Source: Chara braunii (Eukaryota; Streptophyta; Charophyceae; Charales; Characeae). From it: 47,948 bases of DNA. Position 1 is the stretch's first letter. The number at the start of each line of letters is the position of its first letter. Positions 20,687-30,885 of this stretch are shown here, one piece after another. The stretch covers positions 1,862,289 through 1,910,236 of the forward strand of contig BFEA01000225.1 of NCBI GenBank assembly GCA_003427395.1. Reading direction: 5' to 3'. A model generated the notes under the pieces. It saw only the letters and a program-made list of their open reading frames with translations, had not been told where the DNA came from and did not search any database. A program made the position numbers and the translations under genes.

Positions 20687-21537
20687 GCACTACTGCTTAA
20701 ACTCTGCACACACTCCCTGTCATCACTGGCTCGCTCTTTTATTTTTCTCTTTTTGCACGAAGTGGGTAGCTCCCTAGCATCGTTGCAAGGCCTCGAGTTG
20801 ACCGTTGCCCTGAGTAAACGTTGGATTGGGCAAGAGTGTGGGCCTGAAGCCAGGCTGCGCCAGGTAGTTGCAGTAAGCCCCAAGTCATGACCCCAACCAG
20901 GCAGGCTACCCGACCCGGTAAGGACCAGGCCGTAGGCAGTCCCTACCGGACTTGGAGTCCGGAGCTCGACCGGACAACACCGAAGCAGAGGCCGGGGTAG
21001 ACTGGGCGCATTGGGCAGCAGGCAGTATCATGTGGTAGCGTTGGCAGTGCGCTAGCCAGCAGACAAGAAGAAGCCAGCACCCTGGCAGCACAGTGCTGAC
21101 GGCCTTTGCTGACACATACGAAGTCCCATGGCTGGAAGGGAGGCGACATAGTGCAGGTGAGGGTGGCGATGAGAAGGGGAGGTCCTTGGGAGAAGAGGAA
21201 GAGGAGGAAGGGTAGGGCAGGAGAGCAAGTATGTGATCAGATTCGTCAGCGGCATCTAGCGAGAGAAGAGTGGGTTGAGGAGAGGGAGAGTGAAAGCTAG
21301 TTGGCTAGGGTGATAGGCTACCCTAGGCAGTCACATCATAGTTAGGGCTACTACTCTGCTGTCGTTTTGACTCGTGGAGCCGAGAAGAGGCTCTCATTAT
21401 CAAAAGACCTCCGTGTTCAGTGTGTCGTTGTCACGTTGTGCTCGTTTGGTCTCAGCGTCGTCAATTCTGCTTTTAGCATGGCCTTCAACGAGTTCTTGCT
21501 GCTTGAAATTTTTGTTCTCACATGCTGGTCCCTTGCA
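20687..21537 (+). mobile_element. probable 5' LTR of a Ty1/copia-type element (right end defined)
   Basis: The right boundary is set by CA at 21536-21537 followed by TTT and a primer-binding site. The left boundary and a TATA box could not be placed, so the start given is the outer limit. No matching 3' LTR was noticed in the window. Confidence 0.4.
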
Positions 21538-21540
21538 TTT

Positions 21541-21551
21541 TGGTATCAGAG
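21541..21551 (+). other. retrotransposon primer-binding site (initiator Met-tRNA)
   Basis: TGGTATCAGAG is the complement of the 3' end of plant initiator-Met tRNA and is the usual minus-strand primer site of Ty1/copia elements. It lies 3 bases after an LTR-like CA end. The match stops at the twelfth base (A where C is expected). Confidence 0.7.
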
Positions 21552-22120
21552 AGGTTCCTCTGGTGGGTGCCATTCTAGCCGGCTAGCTAGAATGTGTAGT
21601 GCCGGCAAATTTTTGCTGGCAGCACGTCGGCTTTCTTGTCAGCGGTAAAACCCATCTACTGGGTAGAGAGCGGTTGGGTGGAAGTATCCTGGAGTATGTG
21701 GCAATGCGGTGAGAGCTTGCCATTGCTATGAGGCAGTATGGGCATTGTTTTGTTGGTGGTTCCTCTGCATTGACCGGTCTTCAAACGGCAGCATCGTAAA
21801 CAGTTGGTGAGATAATATGTGGTTGGCGCAGCTTCAAGTATCCTTAACCTTATCTACCCCTCCATTTACCTTCATACTGTGAGGAAGAGTGTTTTACTCA
21901 AGTGTCATCTCACTGGTGAGGTGCGGGTCTGAGCAAACCTTGAGAGTCAACCTTCTTCTGGTGCACCTGGTGAAAGTAAGGTGATGTATGGGAACCGTCC
22001 TGTGGATGAGATGAAGCACATGATGAGGGAGTAGTTCATGAATGAGCTCAAGCACCGCAGTAGCAGGCATCTTGTTGAGTGGCGCATTGTCCTGTTGTGA
22101 TGTTAAATAACTTTTGATGG
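21552..22120 (+). pseudogene. decayed leader/gag region downstream of the PBS
   Basis: There is no long open frame. A piece at about 21983-22063 reads VMYGNRPVDEMKHMM then FMNELKH with an in-frame TAG between them, reminiscent of a gag remnant. Assignment rests mainly on its position after the PBS. Confidence 0.3.
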
Positions 22121-22526
22121 GTTGTTGTCCTATTGCGACGTTAAATAGTTCTTGAGGGAAGCTGTCCTGCTGCCACCCTTAAATAGTTCTTCATGGGTTT
22201 CAAAGGGAAAGCCATCCTATTTGCGACTATAAATAATGCTTGATTGGGTCGGCCGCAGACTTGATTGTTTGTCCACTGGGGTCAATCCGTTTCCAGTAAA
22301 CCATCATGCTGAACACTCGGTGTCAGTCGTCAGTTAAGGGGGTGGGGAAAGAGTGAAGCATGAGCAGGGTAGGTTCCAACTGTGTACTCGCTAATAGGAA
22401 TCCTCAGCTTCCGCTTGTCATAGATTCTGCATTTTTAGTAATTACGGCTTCTATTTGATAAGTTGATAGTCCAACTTCGAGAAACTGCTAGTCTTATGGT
22501 GGAGGACCCCCTGGAGGTCAGACTAA

Positions 22527-22637
22527 CTACCTTCTTCCCCCGAATAGAACGTACGGTCATTTTCGCTGAATCTGGACAGAAAGGTGAGCCAAATACGGCT
22601 ATAATGACCGTACGTTCTATTCGGGGGAAGATAGTAG
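22527..22637. mobile_element. 111-nt hairpin element, copy B
   Basis: The arms are 49 nt with 42 of 49 positions complementary by eye. They include a perfect stretch of about 28 bp containing CCCCCGAATAGAACGTACGG. The loop is 13 nt. Its length is identical to copy A at 16245, and it shares GAATAGAAC, GGTCATT and the AGCTATAATGACC side of the inner stem. Being palindromic, it encodes near-identical peptides on both strands; these are not genes. Confidence 0.85.
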
Positions 22638-22674
22638 TTGACTGCACAGAGTACCGGGTTAGAAGACTTAGAGG

Positions 22675-22857
22675 TTGGAGCATCTCAGGCCCAAGGCACA
22701 GCTAAGTCGGATTGACCGAGAAGCCGAACATGTTAAGGATCTCAGGAAACAGGCAGAGGATAATCTTAGAGGGGATAAAGGAAAGGATGAATTGATGAGA
22801 TTGAAACGAGAGAAGATCTCAGAGTGGCAGAACAAGTGGTGTGTAGAAATGTGCTGA
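22675..22857 (+). pseudogene. 60-codon charged open fragment, possibly from a retroelement
   Basis: It reads SRIDREAEHVKDLRKQAEDN and then LKREKISEWQNKW. The R.k.iseWQ.kW pattern resembles the carboxy end of some non-LTR polymerases, but the fragment is too short for a firm call. It is bounded by the hairpin element on the left and a MITE on the right. Confidence 0.3.
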
Positions 22858-22914
22858 GGCTCCACGACAAAGCACATATTCAGTCTGAGAAAATTGGTGC
22901 TCTCGAATTGGTGC

Positions 22915-23123
22915 TGAACCACCAGTACATCCAAGCCTTTTTTGTGCGAGGAGGATTCGCCCTGCATGCCAAGCTTTGCCGAAATGTCAGCGCGGCATTT
23001 TTGTTTTCGTTTTGGCTGGCACGGCCAGCCATGTCTGTCCGTTTTCCCTGAGCCTCCAAATTTTTCGAAGAGAATCTCTTGTTGTTTTGAAGTTGCCTGG
23101 GGTCACATGTACTGGTGGTTTAA
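22915..23123. mobile_element. MITE, TTAA-ACCACCAGTAC family, copy 8
   Basis: The left end is TGAA-ACCACCAGTACATCC (one A shared at the join) and the right end is GTACTGGTGGT-TTAA. The interior has TTTGCCGAAATGTCAGCGCG and the stem GGCTGGCACGGCCAGCC. The total is 209 bp. This copy best shows the full internal structure of the family. Confidence 0.75.
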
Positions 23124-23499
23124 GGCTCCATGGACAACTTGGCAGCCCAAATTCAGGGGTTTCTTCAACTTCGAAAGGGATTACGAATCACAGCAACGGT
23201 CGGCTTTCATAGCCCTATAGGGCCACCACCCCTGCAACCCCAGACAAGTGGACCAGCAGCAGCAGCATCCCTGCCGTTTGCACCTTTGTTGGGCATCCCC
23301 CTTTCCACTGATAGTTCCACTGTCCACTGATATTTCCACTGATAGTTCACGTATGTGTCAACCAGATCATAGTCCAGACTTCTTCTCCCCAGATGTCGGC
23401 GGCTGCAGGGCCATCGACTCGTTAATCAACTGTTATACCGTGTCAAACGCGGGGACGCAGCCATTCGGGTAGCATGCTTTATGTTCTAGACAGAAAGCT
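23124..23499. other. gene-free stretch
   Basis: It includes a short local repeat of TCCACTGATA at about 23306-23348. No gene is recognised. Confidence 0.4.
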
Positions 23500-23763
23500 T
23501 GGCAAAGGTCTTATGAAGTGGGGGATGGGCAGCCTTCTGGATGGTAGTGTCCAAAGCCAACACTCTCCCACACACCACACGCAACCCAGTCACATGCGCA
23601 CTCACACCCGTGTTGGCTGAAGACCTTACTGATACTGACTGGGAGGATCCAGCTCACTATCTCAGTTGGATGGCACCAAGAGTGCCACAGGTGGCCGTGG
23701 GGATTGAACCCACAACCTCCTGAATGCCACTTGCGTGCCTAACCAATTGAGCTAGGACGCTCC
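23500..23763 (-). mobile_element. tRNA-derived SINE candidate
   Basis: On the minus strand the 5' end (23763 downward) reads GGAGCGTCC, then the polymerase III A box TAGCTCAATTGG. About 40 bases later it has the T-arm with B box GGTTCAATCCC inside GTGGG..CCCAC. A- and B-box spacing fits a tRNA. The acceptor arm does not pair with the sequence after the T arm (GGCCACC instead of the complement), and unrelated sequence follows for about 200 bases. A tRNA-headed SINE therefore fits better than a functional tRNA. The 3' end is uncertain. Confidence 0.62.
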
Positions 23764-24814
23764 AGATTCTTCAATCGCAGGAGGAAAAAAAAAAAAAACC
23801 TGAAAAACTAATAGCAAGCTACTGAGGGCTGTACCACCCCACACGCGGCCAGGAAAAAGGGCATTTCAAGCTCTAAACTACCAGCAGTGTATCTACCTGT
23901 GTTCTACCAGAATATTCATGCTCATGTTGCACATTTGGTCAGTGGTGGAGCAAGGCCCTTGATCTCCACAGGTAAGTGCGTTTTTTCTTTTTCTTTTTGT
24001 CCGAAAGTCAATACATTTTTTTCTTTTCTTTTCTTTTCTTAGTAAGCCCTGCCAACGAGGCAGGGCAGTCCGTTCTAGATTTGGTTACTTGGGTGTAGTA
24101 AACAGCAGAATGCCTCGATGCTGTATTTCTGGGAAGATGCAGTAGAAGAGAAAAAAAAACAAAAGCCGAAACCACCCAGACCCATATCGCCCGTCCCCAG
24201 TTTGCAACGGGAAAAAACTCTATCCCTCAAAAGGGAAACAATGGGCGGCGCCGTATACTAGACTGCAACGACGTTGACAAGATAACCTGCCCTACGACCG
24301 GTCTTAGGGATGACTGCGACCGCACCCTATTTTCTGCTGTCGGAGACCCCAAACAAACCCGTCCTAGCGAAGTTGTACTGCACGACCTTACTGAAAATAG
24401 AAAGAAATGAAACGACGAAAATGGAACCCACACAAGCGCAGCCTCCTGGCTCCGAACTAGGACGACGATAAACCTCCGTACTAGCAGGCGGTAGGGAGGA
24501 GGGGGATCTGGATAGTTGGTTGATAGCCATTGGACTGTTGTTAGGATGACAGAGAGAGAAGTGGAGCGGCGTTTTCATTTTTGCAAGGGTCAGCGCTGAA
24601 CTGGTTGACCGGCAAGATAGCAGAAGAATGGTATCCTGGGATCTGCCTGGCTGGGCCAGTAAGTGCACTGTCAATGCTCAATGATCGTTTTCATGATAGG
24701 ACAAGGGCAGTAAGGCCACAAATGAGCTCAGAATGATCGGGACTCGTATATTCAGGAACTGATCTCTGTGCCAGCAGTACGTTATGACTTGCTTGCACAT
24801 ACTTTTGACAAGCT
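23764..24814. other. gene-free stretch
   Basis: It holds an A run at about 23785-23800 and T-rich tracts at 23980-24040. The minus-strand open frame at 24327-24674 (115 codons) shows no recognised family. Confidence 0.4.
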
Positions 24815-26055
24815 TTCTTTTTCTTTTTTTTTCTTTTTTTTAATTCCAGGCCTTGGTCTGTCACAGAGAGAGTGATATGAGCATCTCCTTCTAGCAGACC
24901 CTCTGCTGGATGCTCCAATCTATTGATGGGGAGCAGCACCGGCTGGAAACCGAGTCCAGCATCCCTTACACATTCTGTTAAGCTTCTACCCCGGGGCCAT
25001 TACCCGGTTTCGGCTAGAAATAATAGACACTATAGCAGTCTCACAGCCTCTTCAGCTTTGCATAGCTGCCAATGGGCAAAAGTGTCCCTGGCTGTGTCTT
25101 GTACTGTCTGCCTCAGTTCTATAGTCAAGAACCCTTAGCTGAAGCTGCCACCATACCACCACAGGTCCACCAGCGACATACCATCACAGGTCCACCAGCG
25201 AGAGTTGGTGGGGTGGAAAGTTGTCCTGGGACTCTGAGGGGGACCACATTGGAACCGTGGAGTCAATCTTGGTCCAGTTCTTGAACAATATACCGTAGTC
25301 TCTTCTGAGCTCCTTTTGTCTGGTTGGCCGCCTCCCTCCATTGGGTGCTAGCAATCCAGTCCCCGTGATTGCCCCCCAGCCATTCTTCTGAAAGTTGTTG
25401 GATTGTCTGTTGGATGTTACATCTTTGTATGATAAAGGCCTAGCTGTGCCTTCACTTTTAACCACTGTTCTGTCAGGTCCAGCTGGAGTTGTTGTCGTAT
25501 TATTTCTGTGAATTCCTCGCCTTCTACCCGCACGTACATCCCTTTCACCAGAGCACCCAGAGGACTGCTCTCCTCCCAAGCTTAAACATGTTCTCCTCAA
25601 AAGTGTGATCTTGTGGGGATCTCCATGCCCCACACAAGAGAGCGCTCCATTCCTATGGCCAAGGGGAGTCAGTTCCCGGCTGGCACGATATCCGGTCCCA
25701 CCAACACCATGTGAGGGTGGCACCTGGGCACTGCAGAAATATAGGTTGGATGGTTTCTGGTATTCTAGGGGGGGAGGAAGCCGTTCTGACATGACTTGCG
25801 CCATGGGAGAGCCAGCCCTTTCTGTTCGAGGTTCGTGCCGTCGATTAACCAGTCATTGGTGGCCAGGCAACGGTGTTTTATCTGCCACTGCAGGGAGGAG
25901 AGCTTGGCTGATTTAGACTTGCTGTGAACCAGCAGATGAGTCGGATCTCGTCTCTTCCAACGTTCGGGTGAGTCATCTATCAGTTCTTGACAATGTCTTT
26001 GGGGTTTATACTTGTGCGCAACATTCTGTAGGTGGTCTTTGACCTCCAGATTAAC
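24815..26055 (-). mobile_element. LINE copy with poly(A), 5'-truncated
   Basis: On the minus strand it begins at about 26055 with a reverse-transcriptase zinc-binding region: SKSAKLSSLQWQIKHRCLAT then NDWLIDGT at about 25840-25920. It continues with LLRRTCLSLGGEQSSG and RRDYGILFKNWTKIDSTVP, and ends after a conserved 3' UTR (AAACCGAGTCCAGCATCCC on plus) in a T-rich run at 24815-24842, its poly(A) on minus. Frames are broken at several points. Its 5' end directly touches the poly(A) of the next LINE copy. Confidence 0.68.
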
Positions 26056-26960
26056 TTTTTTTTTTTTTTGGGGGGCGGGGGGGGAGGAGGGGAATATCTG
26101 CCCGTGTGGGGCTAGGGGCGCTGGTATGAGCAGACGCATCTAGCTCGCCCGGGAAGGCTCCATCTATTGGTGGGGTGCAACACCTGCTGGAAATCGAGTC
26201 CAGCATCCCATAAACAATAGCCATTCCAATCCATCTGAGTTTTCCTAACTGCCTGCCAACATCGATTGCCCCAAACACTGGGGATTTACTGCGCAGGTAG
26301 ATGAATACCCAAGAAAGGAGGAAAAAAGAGCCTCTTCAGCCCTGCTGCAGGGCGCCTGCTCTACGTGACCGTCTATCTCCAATCCTTCCTTTCGGATGCA
26401 GCCCTCACACTCACTCTGCACCGTACCACTGAAGATCCACCATTGAAAGACCATGCGGTGGGAAGAGGTCCGGGAACTCCGAGGGGTGGTGTAACGGAAT
26501 CACTGCGTCCACCTTGGTCCAATCCTTAAAGCAGATAGTATAGTCTCGTTTCAAGCCCTCTTCCCCACCTTCCGGGATTCTGCCGCCCGCCCAGCGAACG
26601 TAAGCCGTCCAACCTCCCTGTTCATTCCCCAACCAGTCCCTGGAGAATTGCTTGATATCCAGTGTTATATCCTTTTCGGTGTGAAATAGGTCCAATTCAG
26701 ATCTCACTGCCTGCCATTGTATGGTAAGTTCTTCCTGAATATATTGCTTGATTATATCGGACATTTACACGCTCACCTTTTCCTCCAGAGGGCCCAGATA
26801 ATTGCTCTTCTCCCCACCTTAAACATGTTCTCTTCAAAAGTGCTCTCCAGTCCCATGGCCACGCAGACTCCGTGCCAAGCAACCCCCAGATTTTACCCAC
26901 CAACACGGCAAGCTGGCAGTCAATCCTCCAGAAGGCTGGAGTAATCAATGCTTTTTTCAA
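26056..26960 (-). mobile_element. LINE copy, same family as 24815-26055
   Basis: The minus-strand frame 26411-26764 contains LKRDYTICFKDWTKVDAVIP and FPPHGLSMVDLQWYG, aligning with RRDYGILFKNWTKIDSTVP and FPPHQLSLVDL of the neighbouring copy. LLKRTCLRWGEEQLSG upstream aligns with LLRRTCLSLGGEQSSG. The 3' UTR block AAATCGAGTCCAGCATCCC also matches. The end is poly(T) at 26056-26069. The upstream part is missing. Confidence 0.66.
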
Positions 26961-27093
26961 GGGTCCTCCGGCCAGACGGGAGGAAGCTTGTGGGTTCTAT
27001 GATGTAATGTTTATTCTGACTTGCCGGTGGAATAGGAACCAGACTGCTGATCCCCAGAATGGAAAGGAGCCGGGACCATAAGGCCCTGTTTTC

Positions 27094-27125
<32 letters not shown>
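26961..27125 (+). mobile_element. LINE 3'-end fragment with poly(A)
   Basis: It contains GACTTGCCGGTGGAATAGGA, CCCCAGAATGGA and GGGACCATAAGGCCC, then 27 A (27099-27125). The same block, on the other strand, ends the element at 1129-3160. It has opposite orientation to the LINE on its left. Confidence 0.68.
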
Positions 27126-27127
<2 letters not shown>

Positions 27128-28269
27128 TCTGGAAATAGACCCAGCGGAGTGGGCGTGGAATCTCAGAGGAGGGAGGTTAAGAATGTCCAGAAGAATCAAC
27201 ATACTCAAAAATACAACTCGAATTGGTTACCGACTAAGAAGGCGTCACCGCCCCATGAAGACCGCACTCATGAAGCGTTGGGAGAACAGAGTGGGAGTCT
27301 CCCTGAAGCAACTACCATCAGTACCATGGGCACTGATCAACAAGATAAGACTCGGCCGAGTCTGGAGCATGCAATGGCTAATTGCACATGTCTCACACTA
27401 CCGGTAAACGCCACCAAACGAAAGGAGAAGTCGAGCAAGGAGAGACGCCACCAACGCTTTGTGTTTAGTTTGCCAGCAGGGCTCAGTGGAAACAATGGAA
27501 CATGGCCTTTTGACATGCGACGAGGCAGAGAGCCAATGGGAAATAGCCAGAACCCTCTGGAGGCAGATGACGCAGAAACCATTCCCACAAGAAAAGGCGA
27601 CCCTTCACAATAGAAAAGAGGGCAATGCACAGACTGGAAGCAAGGGAGGTCTTCCTAAACTTAATGGAAACTGATGTCCGGGCACAGTGGAAAACAGCAC
27701 AGCGGCAGATGAGACAGCAACCGGAACAAGAACAGGATTTGAAAGACAGGTTCGATCGCAGAATTCTGGGGAATGGCAAAGTTGCAACCATCCAGGCCTC
27801 AGGCCTCGTATTTCTGTGGAGACAGAGAGGATGAGGGGGCGGAGGTAAAGGGAAAGAGGAGCAACAGCAGTAGGGTTTAGGGTTTAAGGCGAGGATAGGT
27901 GGAAAGAGAGAGGGGAGGGAGAAGTTAGGCAGAGGGAAAACAGAGGCAGGGTTGGGGTTTAGCATGTTGAGACACTCCGCAGAGGGGTCAGTTCTTACAT
28001 TTCTTAAGTGCAGCCTGGGGGTAGGATTGTCAGCTCTTTCGGTTCCTAAGCACAACCGAGCGGCAGGTTTGTCCTTTTCCTTGTCCATCATTTCTTTTTT
28101 CAGAATTATGCCTAAGGGGATGCTGAACCCGGTTTCCAGCCAAGCCAAAGCTGGGTAATGGCCCCAGTACACCGGGTTGAGATGTGGAGGGATTCCCAGC
28201 CTCCTTTTGCTGATCGATAACATATAAGCATAATTATTAATTCCATTAAAAAAAAAAAAAAAAAAAAAA
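27126..28269 (+). mobile_element. LINE copy with poly(A), 5'-truncated
   Basis: It begins immediately after the previous A run with DLEIDPAEWAWN, the same motif as DLEFDPQEYAW (about 2380) and SFDPAEWQWH (about 28680). A zinc-finger-like CLVCQQGSVETMEHGLLTC follows at about 27462-27520 (C-x2-C...H-x4-C), which is the reverse-transcriptase zinc-binding region of plant LINEs. Frame breaks occur between them. A long G/A-rich 3' UTR ends in 22 A at 28248-28269. The UTR contains a plant-telomere-like AGGGTTTAGGGTTTA at 27872, probably chance. Confidence 0.7.
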
Positions 28270-29160
28270 GAATCACCCCCGGGCATTGTAAGAAAATAGT
28301 CTCGGGGATCTTGTGAGCAGGGAAGGCAGTCAGATAGGACGTGCACCACAGCGTTGCATGTTCGATCGATCAACCAGTTGTTTGTAGGGAGGCAACGGTG
28401 CTCTATCTGCCATTGCAAGGAGGGCATCTTCGTCGGTCTGGCTCTTGTGCCACTGAACCATCGGATGGGGCGAACGCTGTCCCTGCCTACATTCAGGTGG
28501 GACATCCATCTCTCTCTCACAACACTTTTAAGATCAACGCGGGGCCTGAGAAGCCGGTATGTGGCTTTCACAGACAGGGCAAATAATTTCTTACTTGCTC
28601 CCGGCCTCGTCCTGCCTGATGGGTGCCATTGCCATTCTGCCGGATCAAAGGAGAGCTTGGCGAGTGGGGTTTCGGGGAGGAATGCTGTCCATTCTTCTTG
28701 TTCTCCGACTACCCTGATTCTGTCTGTGCCCACCTTCTGCCACTGTCTCCTCTCGTTTTGTGGATGCCTTGTAAGCCGGTTATCTGTTTCCCGATGGAAG
28801 AAGGTCACCCACACATCCCCCATGCCGATTTCTACCACCCTATCTGCATTCTCTCTGTTCCCACCATTTCTACCAAATCCCCTTTCTGGAATCGCGGCCC
28901 CCTGCGTAAGATGCGCACCCAGTCTAAGGGAATCGAGAAAATCAATTGATCCAGGTTCTTTTCAATGTGGTGACAGTTTTTCAAATCAGGCCTCAATTGC
29001 TTTGTTGTTTTCCAATTCCTTTCTTTTCCATCCCATATATCCCAGATTCTCATTACACCTTTCTTTACCCAGCAATTCCATGGGGGGAGAGAGCTACAGT
29101 ATACCCTCCCATTTTGGTCGGTGACACTTGTGTTGCCAAAGAGCGGCTGCTTCGCCACCT
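28270..29160 (-). mobile_element. LINE copy interrupted at its 3' side
   Basis: From 29158 downward the minus strand encodes AKQPLFGNTSVTDQNGRVY, WVKKGVMRIWDIWDGKERNW, then SFDPAEWQWH, LFALSVKATYRLLRP and QWQIEHRCLPTNNWLIDRT. These are the post-RT and zinc-binding regions in correct order. It stops at 28270, exactly where the A tail of the plus-strand LINE ends, so it was probably split by that insertion. Confidence 0.72.
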
Positions 29161-29172
29161 CCTAACTAACGT

Positions 29173-29585
29173 GTGTTCTTGCTATTTCTAGGTTTTTTTG
29201 CAGGGGGACCACTGCCGTACTTTCAGATGGAAGAGAATGTGCTTATTAGATACTCTCCGGATGTAGTGGGATGGTATGAAGACTCACAGCTCTATAGGAT
29301 AAGGGGTATTACAGGGAAAGGAAGCCCAGGTAGCATTCCTCCCGGACACCCCGCTTTCGGACTTTTGACAAGCTATGTGAGGGCCCTCCCTAAGAACATC
29401 CACAGTGTGTTGACCACTGAGGCCAATTCTTGTGTCCACAACTCTGCATCCTTGTCTTAGAAGGCCTTAGATATGGAGGTCACGCTACGTAATGTTAGTG
29501 AGGATGCTAGTAGAGGAGCCATTAGTCCAGGGATGAAGCAGCTGGTTCAACTCGGGAAGAGTCAAGGGCATCTGCTGCGCATCTA
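29173..29585 (+). pseudogene. retroelement-like open segment with one in-frame stop
   Basis: The frame is open from 29173 to 29460, broken by TAG at 29458-29460, and reopens in the same frame to 29585. It includes MEENVLIRYSPDVVGWYEDS and MEVTLRNVSEDASRGAISPG. I do not recognise the family. Because a protease remnant follows 800 bp downstream on the same strand, a decayed gag is the likeliest reading. Confidence 0.35.
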
Positions 29586-30369
29586 AGCTGATGGATCAGA
29601 AGATGGTATTCCATGTGAAACGGAGGTGGAACTCAAGAAGCAGGAAGGAAGGTGATGATGAAGCTCAGGAGGGAGTAGGAGGCGCCGTATGGAAGGCCAA
29701 GGGAACAAAGAGCGCCACTGAGGTGTAGTTGCAAGGTCAACCAAAGAGAGTTCATCCCAACCATCTTCGCACGGTACAGTGAAGAGTCCATAGAATAGGG
29801 AAGGAGTAGGAAAAAACGTTTGGGAGGACAGGTATAGGAGGAGAGCACGTATGAAATGTGATGAAGTGGGCCATGTTAAAGAGAAACTGTCGTAAGGGAA
29901 ACCAATCGAGCCGGTAGGTGGTGTAGCACTTCCAAATTCCGGTGAGGAAGGATAACAGTTCTTGCCGGCGTAGATGATTCGCCCTCAACCTCACAGCCAG
30001 CAATGGCAATGGCTACTGACCTTGACCACACCCACAAGTCACAGTCTGACCAAAAGACGCTCTGTTCTCAAGACGTGACTCAGTTCATTAAGGAGTTGGA
30101 AGGAAAAAAATAATTCCACATTTCATCGGCTCTTGGATAACGGTGGCTAGGGCCCGAAGGGATAATTGATCCTATTAGAGGCCAAAAAGTAGGGGCCTTG
30201 GCCAGCATAGGGTGGACTCGCAATTCCGTCAGTCATGCATATGTGGATTGACTGCGCCTCAACAGATCGGGCACATTAGCTAAGTAGACTTGTGGTACGT
30301 ACATTAGATAACAACTAGTACTTGATGTGGAAAACTACATCAAGGATGTAGTTACTTCCGTCTCCTAGA
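29586..30369. other. decayed element sequence, no gene recognised
   Basis: It lies between the possible gag piece and the protease piece. Frames are full of stops. Confidence 0.3.
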
Positions 30370-30498
30370 AGGGACAAGCTGTCCTTTCTAGTCAGCAGTG
30401 ACTTACCATTCGATCTGATACTGGGGATGTACTACCTAGGGACCGCAACACCAGACGTCGAGTGGGATGAGAAATCTTTGCTATTCAAAAAAATCTGA
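30370..30498 (+). pseudogene. retropepsin (aspartic protease) C-terminal remnant, Ty3/gypsy-like
   Basis: It reads KLSFLVSSDLPFDLILGMYY and then LGTATPDVEWDEKSLLFK. This fits the late protease pattern (f.V..l.yDvILGm.wl....p.iDW....l.F) that precedes RT in Ty3/gypsy pol. The active-site D-S/T-G upstream is not visible, and RT is absent downstream. Confidence 0.6.
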
Positions 30499-30685
30499 AA
30501 GGAAATAAATTATCGCCAAAAAGGTGTCAACCTTGTTGCCTGAATGAATCCTGTGGAAGTCCAATAGTGAGCATGCTCCCGCACTAAAAATGGTAAACAT
30601 GACAAACTGAAACACGTTGTTGGTTCGAGCAAGTTTGGACCACTATGTAAAACCACTCGAAAACTTGATGTTCAAAGATCTGGTA

Positions 30686-30885
30686 CTAAACCAGTACACG
30701 GCCCCAGCCTTGCAGAAAATGTTTCGTCGCCTGCTCCGAAAATTTTGTGGCTCAGGACAGCTGGGCCACAATGGCTGGCGGCATCAGCCAAAATACAAAA
30801 CGAGTGTGCCACTGGCAGTTCGGCAATTCGCTCACACACACTGGACAGTAGAGCGCCTCCAGTCCCGTGCGTACTGGTAGTTTAA
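30686..30885. mobile_element. MITE, TTAA-ACCACCAGTAC family, copy 9
   Basis: The left end is CTAA-ACCAGTACACGG (three bases shorter than consensus) and the right end is GTACTGGTAGT-TTAA. The interior stem GGCTGGCGGCATCAGCC matches copy 8. The total is 200 bp. Confidence 0.65.

Noticed and set aside
22435-22705. 80-codon frames on both strands with FPRIERTV...MTVRSIRGK
   Set aside because: The near-identical peptides on both strands are produced by the hairpin palindrome, not by a gene.
27870-27890. Telomere-like AGGGTTTAGGGTTTA
   Set aside because: Only two units inside a LINE 3' UTR; not a telomeric array.
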